64,000 bases of DNA, from positions 18,639,928-18,703,927 of the forward strand of contig JBCFYV010000001.1 in NCBI GenBank assembly GCA_039000515.1, read 5' to 3'. This document shows, in pieces, positions 11,243 to 20,490 of the stretch (its first letter is position 1; every line of letters begins with the position of its first letter). The stretch is from Timema cristinae (lineage: Eukaryota > Arthropoda > Insecta > Phasmatodea > Timematidae). The notes beneath the pieces are model-generated. The model was given only the letters and a program-made list of their open reading frames with translations. It ran no database searches and was not told the origin of the DNA. The position numbers and the translations under genes were made by a program.

Positions 11243-11363
11243 TAAAGCCTCCACCGTGGTTCGGATTCCACGTTAAACTGTAGGTCCTTCATTTCATCTC
11301 ACAATCACCCTAACATTACACATTTAAGTGCGTATAACCCGAATGGGTAGTAAGACGCGGTGC

Positions 11364-11393
<30 letters not shown>
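11243..11393 (+). repeat. SINE B 3' module, 5'-truncated, with TSD
   Basis: It begins at GCCTCCACCGTGGTTCGG and runs to the complete tail GACGCGGTGCTAA plus TAA repeat. TAATTCAATTA at 11232-11242 is repeated at 11394-11404, so this was a separate target-primed insertion that never had a head. Confidence 0.9.
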
Positions 11394-11397
<4 letters not shown>

Positions 11398-11434
11398 TCA
11401 ATTAAAATAAATAAATTGTTATTTCATTACATTC

Positions 11435-11680
11435 ACTCAAGGTATTTAACGTGCACTTTCTAAACCGACTAATTATATCAGCATTCGACTTCTAAAACTA
11501 ATTTATATATTGAACAGATACAACATCCAGGCCCCAGAAGTTAATTTATCAATATTAAAAGGGAAACTCATATTTCACCAATAATACATTTCTTGCTCAT
11601 GCCATCAATCTAACCCGGAACCCTTAGCGCAGTAGTCAGACACGCTACTGACTGAGAAAAGGTGTTGGACAATACTTTAC
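11435..11680 (-). repeat. Possible SINE E relic
   Basis: AAGGTATTTAACGTGCAC then ACCGACTAATTA near 11440-11475 resembles the start of the copy at 5640. A tRNA-like stretch with AACCCGGAACCC and GTAGTCAGACACGCTAC follows near 11615-11660. The middle is unrecognisable. Confidence 0.35.
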
Positions 11681-12115
11681 CAATAGCTGATTAATAATCT
11701 ACCATTTGATTTTATATAATGTAGCCTATTTCACCACATCCTATTACCTGCACGGTTTATACCCATATTGATTAGTTACTCTAATATAGTGTATATGATG
11801 AAGATTGAATTTAAAGTAAATGTAACCACTTTTTCGTGATTGTAGAATAAGAAAAAATTAAAGAAAAACTCACCCAACCATGGTTCTAACCCCAAGATAT
11901 TTGGTAGACCTAATATCAATCCAATGAGGGCCTTAAATAATATTTGAGGGTACAAACTTTTTTCAGGATTTGCGTGTCTGTTATAGGGTGAGTTTGTCGT
12001 ATATTTAGTTACTTTGTAAATTATATTATAACACAGCCCCGAGAATGTAAAGAGCATCTAAAAGCTCTGGATATTTCATTAAAAAAAAGTTTCCCTATTG
12101 AAACATCATGAAGGT
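11681..12115. other. AT-rich spacer
   Basis: A 93-codon minus ORF at 11776-12057 encodes a hydrophobic, phenylalanine-rich product of no known family. It is probably chance in AT-rich DNA. Confidence 0.4.
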
Positions 12116-12129
12116 TAAGAGTATTCCAG

Positions 12130-12411
12130 GTGACCTGGTGGTCTAGGGGTAAGGTGTCAGACTTCTGTGCTGGCGGTCAGGATTCAATCCTTGGTCCCGG
12201 CACAGATTTATCTGATTTCCAAACCCTTCCTCCGCCTCTGACAAGACATCTTGTGAATGTGGGGAATGCCAGGCCTCCACCGTGGTTCGGATTCCACGTT
12301 AAACTGTAGGTCCTTCATTTCATCTCACAATCACCCTACCATTACACATTAGCGTAAGTGCGTATAACCTGAACGGGTAGTAAGACGCGGAGCTAATAAT
12401 AATAATAATAA
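12130..12411 (+). repeat. SINE B, plus, full length with TSD
   Basis: Head GTGACCTGGTGGTCTAGGGG (A box TGGTCTAGGGG), T arm region GATTCAATCC, body CTGACAAGACATCTTGTG, central hairpin CGTGG...CCACG at about 12280-12297, tail ACCTGAACGGGTAGTAAG and TAA repeat. TAAGAGTATTCCAG occurs at 12116-12129 and again at 12412-12425, a perfect 14-bp target-site duplication, so the copy is intact and fairly young. Confidence 0.95.
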
Positions 12412-12425
12412 TAAGAGTATTCCAG

Positions 12426-13429
12426 CAGTGATTTTGAACTAATTTGGGAGGTAAAGCTACTAAAGAGCACGCCATCTCTTTCCTCACTTATGTAAATAAT
12501 TAACCCTACAATAGGGCATAAAAATGGCACATTAAAGGATAAGTGTAGTAAAGGTATGAATGAAGCATGGGTAAAAAGGGATGGGTGGTTCTGGGCAATA
12601 TGAAAGGGGTTAAATTACTTCTTCCTTTCATCACTATTACTAAACAGCTATTCAGAACATCAAATTTATTCCTCAGTTTGATCTTTAGAGTTGCAAAGGA
12701 ATTTTCCCATATTTCTGGATTTTATGATATGGCTATGTCACTATTTCTTTGTATTCAACAATTGTTTTACAAAGAAATTAGGAACAAGTGGTCTAAGGAG
12801 TAAAGCTGCCTTACCGGGGATCCTAGGTTGTGTCTTAAATAACTCACGAAAGGAGGATCCAACTTCTCCTCCTGATGGAAGTCTGGTCAAAGCGGGGGGG
12901 GGGGGGGGGGGGGATTTACCCAGCTGTTACGACAGGGATTGGTGATGGGCATAGGATCATAATTTTCTACATTTCCCGCTGCACGCGTTTACGTGCGTGG
13001 CTACACTCGGATAATACAGCCATAATGGGTTAGAGGAGCCTCTATAAAGATATCTGTTCCCCGGGCACTGTCTGATGGACCCTATACGGCAATTGAAAGG
13101 TGGGTGTATAGTGACGTATGGCCAGAGATGGGGGAAAGGGAACGAGGGTTTATGATTCGAATACAGACAAGATGCAGTAAGGGTTGTTTTTGAAATGTGA
13201 TTTATAACTGAGGATTTACTACCTCCTCTCATCGTCAATAAGAGGGGGCTTAATTTAGACTGCCCTCCCATAATTGTTTCTTAAATTAACATGTTAATAA
13301 TCATGACGTTAAACGTACTACTATCACTACTACTACTACTATTGGTGAAACATAAGGTATGCAATAAATGTATTATATTTCTACTTATTAATCAACAGAA
13401 ATTATTATTATCTTGATAAAAAAATTATC
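12426..13429. other. Spacer with a 20-base poly-G and an unassigned GC-richer patch
   Basis: The G run lies at 12894-12913. At 12957-13271 a 104-codon minus ORF covers a less AT-rich patch with CGCGTTTACGTGCGTGG. Its product is not recognised. A short CTA trinucleotide run lies near 13320-13340. Confidence 0.4.
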
Positions 13430-13680
13430 TCAATATATTGACGAGTTTTGACGTTTATATGGGCACGAAACTAAAAAAGTTATTTTACAATTATGTCTGT
13501 CTCCATATGCGTCCATTTATCTGTCCATCTATAATCACGGATCTCAAACAGTTGGGTGGATTTTGTTCAAACTTGATGATTATATTTTAAAGGCGTATAG
13601 ATACTGACATTTTTAAAAACATTTTGACTCTAACCTCAAATTAAGGTTAGTTTACTGACCAATTTAATTTTGGAAATTAT
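13430..13680 (-). repeat. Repeat H, inverted copy
   Basis: The block AAATTAAGGTTAGTTTACTG at 13639-13658 is the complement of the CAGTAAACTA...CTTAATTTT core of the copy at 7640. The GTCTGTCTCC block at 13496 is the complement of its AGACAGA block. Confidence 0.5.
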
Positions 13681-14159
13681 GTGGTACATTATATCTGAAA
13701 TAAAGAAATAACGCAAACAAAACTTACTATGCAGGAAATAAATCCCTGAATTAACAGCCATTCTTATTTATGTCAACATGCTACAATATTTTGACGTGTG
13801 ATTATAACGCATTCATTACATTGTAGACATATATTATAACAACTTACTTAACTAGACGAGAAAGGCAAATCTGGTGCCAGGGTTACTTGAAAACCCAAAG
13901 TTGCCAATTCAGAGACGAAAGAAAATAAGATGACCCGATTCTTGATACGAGCGGATCATCAATGTCAACAATACCTTTTTTTAAATTATTACACTCAACA
14001 ATTGTTACACATGTATCAACGTCTTTTGTGGAGCTGCGACATGGATCTGAGGAAAAAGGAGAATATATATTTTTTAAGATGTGGTTTGGGAAACTTAAGT
14101 CTTGTAGTATCATAGGAAAATAAACTGTTAAAATGTTACATATGGCGCCTCAATATTTG

Positions 14160-14800
14160 TATAAAACTAAGACATGGACCTTGAGGAAGAAGGAGGAGAA
14201 ATATTTGAGGAGCCTTGCGATGTAGTGCTGGAGAAGAATAGAGAGGACAAAGGGAATAGTATGAGTTTATTATTATTATTAGCACCGCGTCTTACTACCC
14301 GTTCGGGTTATACGCACTTACGTTAATGTGTAATGGTAGGGTGATTGTGAGATGAAATGAAGGACCTACAGTTTAACGTGGAATCCGAACCACGGTGGAG
14401 GCCTGGCATTCCCCACATTCACAAGATGTCTTGTCAGAGGTGAAGGAAGGGTTTGGAAATCAGATAAATCTGTGCTGGGACCGAGGATTGAACCCCAGCC
14501 GCCAGCACAGAAGTCCGACACCTTACCCCTAGACCACCAGGTCACCGACAATATAGTATGAGTTACTAACAAAGAAGTTATAAGAGAAGTAGTTTTAAAG
14601 ATAACTATTCTGCAGGTTATAAGAATAAAGGCCAATTGGATGATGAGAAGAAATGGCGTGCTGAATTTAAGTATTATAAATAAGGTTGAAGGTGATCATA
14701 AAGACGATGAGTGCAACTGATTAATGACCTCAAAAAAGTAAAAAAATACAAAGTTTCAAGATCTAAAAAAGAAGCAGTTATTAGGACGTATTTGAGAACT
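14160..14800 (+). pseudogene. LINE RT C-terminal fragment (type 2), split by SINE B
   Basis: Before the SINE, the frame at 14170-14260 reads KTWTLRKKEEKYLRSLAM, a stop, then CWRRIERTKG. After it, across stops and frameshifts, blocks matching RKANWIGHILRRN, VEGDH and a KDD..N..MTS segment follow to about 14780. This is the same protein region as the minus fragment at 4.8 kb (EMWCWRR, then NEEV, then IGHILRRN). The family's usual function is reverse transcription, but no catalytic residues are present and the reading frame is ruined. The SINE at 14268-14552 inserted after or during decay, duplicating ATAGTATGAGTT. Confidence 0.75.
14268..14552 (-). repeat. SINE B, minus, full length with TSD
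   Basis: Left to right: ATT tail, GCACCGCGTCTTACTACC, CCACGGTGGAGGCC, CTTGTCAGAGGTGAAGG and the head ending ACCCCTAGACCACCAGGTCAC. ATAGTATGAGTT at 14256-14267 is repeated at 14553-14564. It disrupts a LINE fragment. Confidence 0.95.
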
Positions 14801-15899
14801 CAATTTTAGACAAACAACGTAACTGTTGAAAGAGAGAACATCAGATAATAATACTCATCATACGCTTGACAACAGGGTTTTTAGAGGATTAATCCAAATT
14901 ATAGGGTTAATTAAAGTTTCTACAGTTAGTATACTCACATTAGCGTGGAGAGAGGGATAGAAAACACAGTGATATATCATGTGAAGCAATACTTCCTTTA
15001 AGCTTGCCACACACCGAATCAGATAGGAACTGTTAGAATCAGAACCCTACGAACAGAAACGAGTTTTGTCCACACACTGGTTCGGGGCTCAAATCATGTC
15101 AGTCGTAAGACAGAATCCAAAAATGTACAGTATTTCAATTTTAGTGATTTGGTGATCGTGAGGGATAACAGCATTGAGGAGCAGGTAATGGTGGTTGCTG
15201 TGTGCATTGCTGCTGATGAAGAGAAAGAAGAAGTGGTTTCAAAAATACTTTGAAGCATTTTTATTTTTAGCACAGTCATATATAAAATTGTTTGTTCGCA
15301 ATGTTATAATATAGAAGTTACTGTTGAACTAAATTGATTATTTCTTCGTCTAAATACAATTTTTAATATTACTAAAAATTGTCGAGGAACAGGAAATGAA
15401 CATCAACAAGTGTAAATTGAGCGCTAGTGTAGAAGATGCTATCGTCCAGTGTTGATAAAGTATACGCATAGCTTCGGAACAAATGGGAATCGGTCAAAAT
15501 ATTCCCTACTGGCAAACCGATTCCTTCCGTTCCGATCCATTTCCAGTGTTTGGCAAGCTTTAGAGAACCCGGGTGTCCTGTAAATGGCAAGAACTACGCC
15601 TTAGATTGCGTGACCACCAGTGAGTAAGCTTGATAATACTGTATGTCTTTCGCTTAAAATTGTCACTAGCTTTAAATTCATTCTAACGTTAGTTAAATAT
15701 AATATAGCTTTTCAAAAGAAACTTATTTGTACTTTCGAGTTTGGTTAAATTTCTTTTTATTATCATAGAGTATGACAAAATAAATACCTGACACCAATAT
15801 AAATTTTGAGCTTTTCTCTCTTTGATATTATCGCTTTTACCTTTTATTTTATGTAAACATAAAATTTATGTAAAGTAGACTATGAAACGTTATTTTATA
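14801..15899. other. Spacer with one possible tRNA-like relic
   Basis: At about 15560-15625 the minus strand reads CTGGTGGTCACGCAATCTAA and later CACCCGGGTTCTC, resembling a tRNA-derived head like those of SINE A or E. No body or tail can be assigned. ORFs at 15094-15279 and 15372-15590 are not recognised. Confidence 0.35.
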
Positions 15900-16115
15900 T
15901 TCTTCGACGATCAAATGGCCCAATGCGTCACCCTCGCAAAATAACGGGCCCACGTTGACGGGAATATTGGAGTTATAATCCCGGACAGGTGTACTGAGAG
16001 AGGTTATTCTAAAATGGTTATACTCTCTACCTCCATGGAAATGTGGCTACAATTCCTATAAAATCAACTTTCTTTCCCACTAGCACATCAGCGTAATTAG
16101 TTCAAATGTGACCCA
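15900..16115 (+). repeat. SINE A-like relic, plus
   Basis: CACGTTGACGGGAATATTGG, GGACAGGTGTACTGAGAGAGG, AAAATGGTTATACTCTCTACC and CATCAGCGTAATTAG follow the family A order with heavy divergence. The tail is cut by the next copy. Confidence 0.6.
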
Positions 16116-16117
16116 CT

Positions 16118-16362
16118 TGGGTGACCACTTGGTCTAGCCCACTAATCTCGTGTTAGACTAGACTAGATAGGGATACCTGGGTTGGTCCCGGATGGTTGCA
16201 CTGAGGGTGGTTTTCCTCTAAAAGGTTCTCCACTTTTACTCCAGGCAAATTCGGGTACACTTCCTATAAATATAACCTCACGTATCCCTAACACACTAGT
16301 ATAATTAGTGCATAGGCGTATAGCCCAAACAGGTAGTAGGCCTAAGACGTGGTGCTAAAAAA
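16118..16362 (+). repeat. SINE A, plus, with poly-A-like end
   Basis: Head GACCACTTGGTCTAG..., TAGGGATACCTGGGTTGG, body GAGGGTGGTTTTCC, AGGTTCTCCACTTTTACTCC, tail TAGCCCAAACAGGTAG, then GACGTGGTGCTAAAAAAAA. An insertion of GCCTA lies inside the tail. Its end is A-rich rather than TAA-repeated. Confidence 0.75.
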
Positions 16363-16744
16363 AAGTTAAAATGAGAACCCAAACGGGTAAAAAAAGTATT
16401 TATTAAGTGCCTGCTGTTATTATGCAAGTTAAATAATATATTTTATCGATGGTTTTCGTTATCATGTACTAGGTCTACGAACGACTCGACATTCATAAAA
16501 ATCTCCATTAAATACATACCTATTTATAAATTGGCTTTTTTCAAACGATTTATAAGCGAAAATTATTTTTTTAAATAAGTTTTGGAACCTAGTTTTATAA
16601 AAACAATTTAATACGTTTTACTTAGATATAATAATCTTTTAAATCTTTTTAAATACATTTAGATTAAATTTTATATTTGACACCATCATTGTATAAAAAT
16701 TTGATAATCGTGATTCACATCTTTCATATCTTTTTAACCATCTA
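16363..16744. other. AT-rich spacer
   Basis: Nothing recognised beyond long A/T runs. Confidence 0.5.
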
Positions 16745-17262
16745 TATATACACTAGAAAGCTGTTGCCCGCGGCTTTGCTCGCGTGGAAGTTGATTATAT
16801 ACAAATACGAAAATATACATATGTATTTACAGATTAATTTAAAATATTACGTTACGTTGATGACCATAACTTGACCTCAGATCAAAAATAATGCAAGTCC
16901 GATACAAACTTTCACCCCCTTTTTCATCCCTTATTAAATAAAATTTCCAAAATTCCTGAAACACGTATTTATTTGTTTTACGTCAATAACCGAAATACAA
17001 AATTTTATTTATGTAACTTTCAAAATTACGGACTTTCATACATATTATCATCCCCTATTTTGACCCCTTTGGGGTGGAATTTTCTAAAATCCTTTCTTAG
17101 TGGGTGCCTACATAACAAAATGAATATACAGTCCGAATTTCATGCTTGTAGCCTTGATAGTTTGCGCTCGGCGATGATGAATCAGTCAGTCAGTCAGTCA
17201 GTCAGTCAGTCAGTCAGTCAGTCAGTCAACCAGACATGTTATTTTATAAGTATAGATTAAAA
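16745..17262 (+). mobile_element. Widespread insect repeat (CCGCGGC...GCTCGCG type), non-autonomous
   Basis: It begins near CACTAGAAAGCTGTTGCCCG with the hairpin-like CCGCGGCTTTGCTCGCG. It contains repeated CACCCCCTTTTTCATCCC and CATCCCCTATTTTGACCCC blocks and ends with a CAGT repeat and ATAAGTATAGATTA. From memory this block order occurs in many insect genomes, usually ending in a similar TCAG repeat. The parent element class is not certain to me. The 95-codon ORF here is just the element read in one frame. Confidence 0.6.
17181..17228 (+). repeat. (CAGT)n microsatellite
   Basis: About 12 uninterrupted TCAG repeats close the preceding element. In one frame they encode VSQS repeats, which is incidental. 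Confidence 0.95.
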
Positions 17263-18180
17263 GATAAGTTATCAACTCAGAAGATACTGATAATTGTAGT
17301 TTATACCTTCCAGAAATTACTAAGCATCCATTGATAAAATATAAGATAGGTCATCATTCCAGAATATAAAGATAACTGTAGTTCTTACCTTCCAGAAATT
17401 ACTAGCCATCCATTGATAAAATATAAGATAGGTCATCATTCCACAATAGCAAGATAATTGTAGTTCATACCTTCCAGAAATTACTAACCATCCAGTGATA
17501 AAATATAAGATAGGTTGCCATTCCAGAATAGCAATATAATTATAGTTTATAGCTTCCAGAAATTACTAGCCATCCATTGTAAAATATAAGATAGGTCATC
17601 ATTCCACAATAGCAAGATAATTGTAGTTCATACCTTCCAGAAATTACTAACCATCCAGTGATAAAATATAAGATAGGATGCCATTCCAGAATAGCAATTT
17701 AATTGTAGTTTATAGCTTCCAGAAATTACTAGCCATCCATTGTAAAATATAAGATAGGTCGCCTTCTAGAATAGCAAGATAATTGTAGTTTATAGCTTCC
17801 AGAAATTACTAACCATCAGTGATAAAATATAAGATAGGTTGCCATTCCAGAATAGCAATATAATTATAGTTTATAGCTTCCAGAAATTACTAGCCATCCA
17901 TTGTAAAATATAAGATAGATCATCATTCCACAATAGCAAGATAATTGTAGTTCATACCTTCCAGAAATTACTAACCATCCAGTGATAAAATATAAGATAG
18001 GTTGCCATTCCAGAATAGCAATATAATTGTAGTTTATAGCTTCCAGAAATTACTAGCCATCCATTGTAAAATATAAGATAGGTCGCCTTCTAGAATAGCA
18101 AGATAATTGTAGTTTATAGCTTCCAGAAATTACTAACAATCTACTGATAAATATAAGATAGGCCATCCCCTCAGAAGATA
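17263..18180 (+). repeat. ~82-bp tandem array with 4-unit higher-order period
   Basis: CTTCCAGAAATTACTA occurs at 17307, 17389, 17471, 17553, 17634, 17716, 17796, 17877, 17958, 18040 and 18120 (spacing 80-82), 11 units plus a leading partial. Odd-numbered units from the third carry AACCATCCAGTGATAAAA (one C lost in the seventh) and even ones AGCCATCCATTGTAAAA. Units 3-6 match units 7-10 one by one (CATCATTCCAC in 4 and 8, CGCCTTCTAG in 6 and 10), spaced 324-325 bp. Confidence 0.95.
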
Positions 18181-18883
18181 AAATCACCGTGATGTATATT
18201 AACAAAATCATCTTAATCGTCCATTATAAAATGTTTGCTGCGATGAGTCCTTTGATGACTGCTCCATGGAACAACCATCAAGTTTAATATAATACAAGAG
18301 ATGTGTTATCCAAGTAGACAGAGCTGTCTGGCTGGAGGGCAAGGGTGTTTAGAAACTGTGAAGGGAGTTTTGGGGGAGTATGTGTGGTGTGGTGTGTTGT
18401 TGAGGGGGTTAGGTTTTGAGGGATGAAGCGAGCGCAGTCGGAAAAGTTATTACTTTGTTTTCCAAAGATCTAATTACATGGACTTTACAACTCCCTCTCG
18501 GTTCCTCTTCCCCCCCCCCCCCTATTTACCACTCGCACAAATCTCTTTGTCTTTCTGTTTTTCTCTCTTTTTATGCGTTCCGTTTTATTATTCAGTGTCC
18601 TAATATTCTTCTGACAAGTTTTATTTCCATTAATTCTAAGATTATTAGATTTCTTATTCATATTATATTTTATTTCTTTATGTTTTTAAATAATCCAACT
18701 TTATATCTGTCACTATATTATTTTGGTAACAGGCCATGAAATTATTTTAATGAATTTACCCTAGTAAAATTGAGATCATCTGAAAAATGTGTTTTAATTT
18801 AAAAAAATATTGATTGATTAAATAACAAAGCAATCATGTCTATTAAGTATCTATATATTTTACTTTAAAAATGACACCTGAAC
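18181..18883. other. Spacer after the array
   Basis: Contains a G-rich stretch at 18340-18420, a C run near 18510 and a pyrimidine-rich segment that opens a 107-codon plus ORF of no known family. Confidence 0.4.
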
Positions 18884-18975
18884 ACAGAAATCGAACCTTG
18901 GACCTTTGGCTTAATAAGCCAATGCTCTTAGCACCGAACTACCCAGCGTCATCGCGTATCCAGGGTCGTATTTGG
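18884..18975 (-). repeat. tRNA-like unit, SINE C, minus
   Basis: On the minus strand: GTAGTTCGGTGCTAAGAGC, then GGCTTATTAAGCC as a self-pairing anticodon arm, GGTTCGATTTC B box and CAGGTGTCATTT end. It lies ~40 bp from a plus copy, forming an inverted pair. Confidence 0.7.
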
Positions 18976-19004
18976 TTGTGGTTTAGACCCTGGCCATGAG
19001 ATGG

Positions 19005-19090
19005 ATAACTCTTGTTTAGTTCAGTGGTAAGAGTATTGACGCACTAAGCCAAAGGTCCCAGGTTCGATTCCTGTGCCCAGGTGTCATTTA
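19005..19090 (+). repeat. tRNA-like unit, SINE C, plus
   Basis: TTTAGTTCAGTGGTAAGAG, GACGCACTAAGCC, GGTTCGATTCC and CCCAGGTGTCATTTA follow the same order as the unit at 100-178. The acceptor stem is incomplete on the 5' side. Confidence 0.7.
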
Positions 19091-19519
19091 TTAGTTTAAA
19101 GGGATTTTTTTTTTAATTTTTGGTGATGAAAGTTCTATTCTAGCCATAGATATTACTTCCTAGCTCGGACCACAAACATGTTTAGTGAAAAAAATCATAA
19201 TTTAAATTTTAAAATCAATATTATGATACATTAAGTTTTGTTGTAAAAAATAAAAGATTATTATTATTTGCTCTCTATCGAAATATATTTACTATTGTAA
19301 AATCAAAATTGACAAGACAATTTTCAAAAATTAACCATCAATAAAATTAACCTTAATTTAATGTTTCTCCCTCAAACAAGTATACATTAGTATTTATCAA
19401 AACAAACATTCCCCAGATTATAATTTTGAACCATTTTTTTTTAATCGTGTGGCATATTAATTGACCGGGAGGGACTTTGTCATCCAGGTTAGGTTGCTCT
19501 ATGTGTAGACTACTAACCG
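19091..19519. other. AT-rich spacer
   Basis: Nothing recognised. A 61-codon minus ORF at 19353-19538 is not of a known family. Confidence 0.45.
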
Positions 19520-19795
19520 CTCTAGTAACACAGAGCATTACCGGGGTATACCCTAGGAAGTTGTCTACTCTATACCATCTACAATGAGATTATGTGATGA
19601 TAGTTATTATGAAGTTGTGGGTAAGGGGTGATTATTAACCTAGGTTAAGCCTAACTCTCTGACCTCTGGTGAACGTTGGAATTATTCCCCTAAGGGGAAA
19701 ATACCAACGGTACCAGCAGGGAATCAAACCCGGTACCCCTTTGCTCGTAGCCAGGTGCACTGACAACTACACAATGGGGCTGGTTAACCAAGTCG
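19520..19795 (-). repeat. SINE F candidate, minus
   Basis: On the minus strand 19795 to 19730 reads like a tRNA: GCCCCATTGTGTAGTTGTCA, then GGTACCGGGTTTGATTCCC (B box GGTTTGATTCC). A body with hairpin TTTTCCCCTTAGGGGAATAA follows. Only one copy is clear, so family status is inferred from structure; a weak relative may be at 63190-63260. Confidence 0.5.
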
Positions 19796-19972
19796 TTAGT
19801 CATTTTTGAAAATTCCAAGCTTTAAAAAAAATCATTCATTAATAGACCCAAACTACCCTTATATTTAAGGATTGAATTAAAATCACAATTTCACCTTTAT
19901 TATCTAACCGTTAAAATATAGTTCCAGGTAGAAAAATGAAGTGCACAAACAGTTAGGATATAAAAACAAAAC

Positions 19973-20490
19973 ACGCCTCAGTGGCTGAATGGTCTAAGGC
20001 GTCCATCTAGTGTTAAACTGACCTGTTTATTTAGCAACACGTCTTAGTTACCCATACGGGTTGCATGCTCACGTATTAATTACGCTAATGTTATTAGGGA
20101 TGATAAAGGTTATATTTAGAGGAGGTGAACCCTCAATTGCAAGGAGGGGGAGTAGAAAACTATTTTTGGAATACTACCCTCAATATATCTGACTGAGATT
20201 CGAACCTCAATCTCCTCATCATCAACTGTCTAGTATACTGAAAGAGTAACGTGTTAGACCACGCAGCCACTGAAGACGGTTACTTGACTGTTTATGCCAG
20301 GGAGATCAGGGTTTAAATCTTGTTCAGGGCTAACGAGGGTGTTTATCTCTAAATGGTTTCCCAATTTCCTTCAACGCAAATGCTGGTGTAGATTATCTTA
20401 AAATCCTTTCTTCCTCACCTAACCCATTAGAGAAGTTATAATTTATGCGTTTAAACTAACCAGATAGTAAGAAGCGAAGATCAATAAATA
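19973..20490 (+). repeat. SINE A, plus, split by an inverted SINE A
   Basis: The head is at 19973-20030 (CGCCTCAGTGGCTGAATGG) and the remainder resumes at about 20285 (GGGAGATCAGGGTTTAAATC, ACGAGGGTGTTTATC, CCAATTTCCTTCAACGC) to a decayed tail near 20480. The interruption is the minus copy at 20031. Confidence 0.8.
20031..20284 (-). repeat. SINE A, minus, nested insertion
   Basis: Left to right: TTAGCAACACGTCTTAG, CCCATACGGGTTG, GAGGAGGTGAACCCTC, GAGATTCGAACCTC and GCAGCCACTGAAGACGG, a full-length copy. TGACCTGTTTAT (20019-20030) and TGACTGTTTAT (20285-20295) flank it as a one-base-different target-site duplication. Confidence 0.85.

Noticed and set aside
16973..17260. 95-codon ORF ending in VSQSVSQS repeats
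   Set aside because: The repeat is the (CAGT)n end of a non-autonomous insect repeat; no protein family fits.
17263..18180. A CRISPR array
   Set aside because: Units are contiguous ~82-bp repeats with no unique spacers, in a eukaryotic context.
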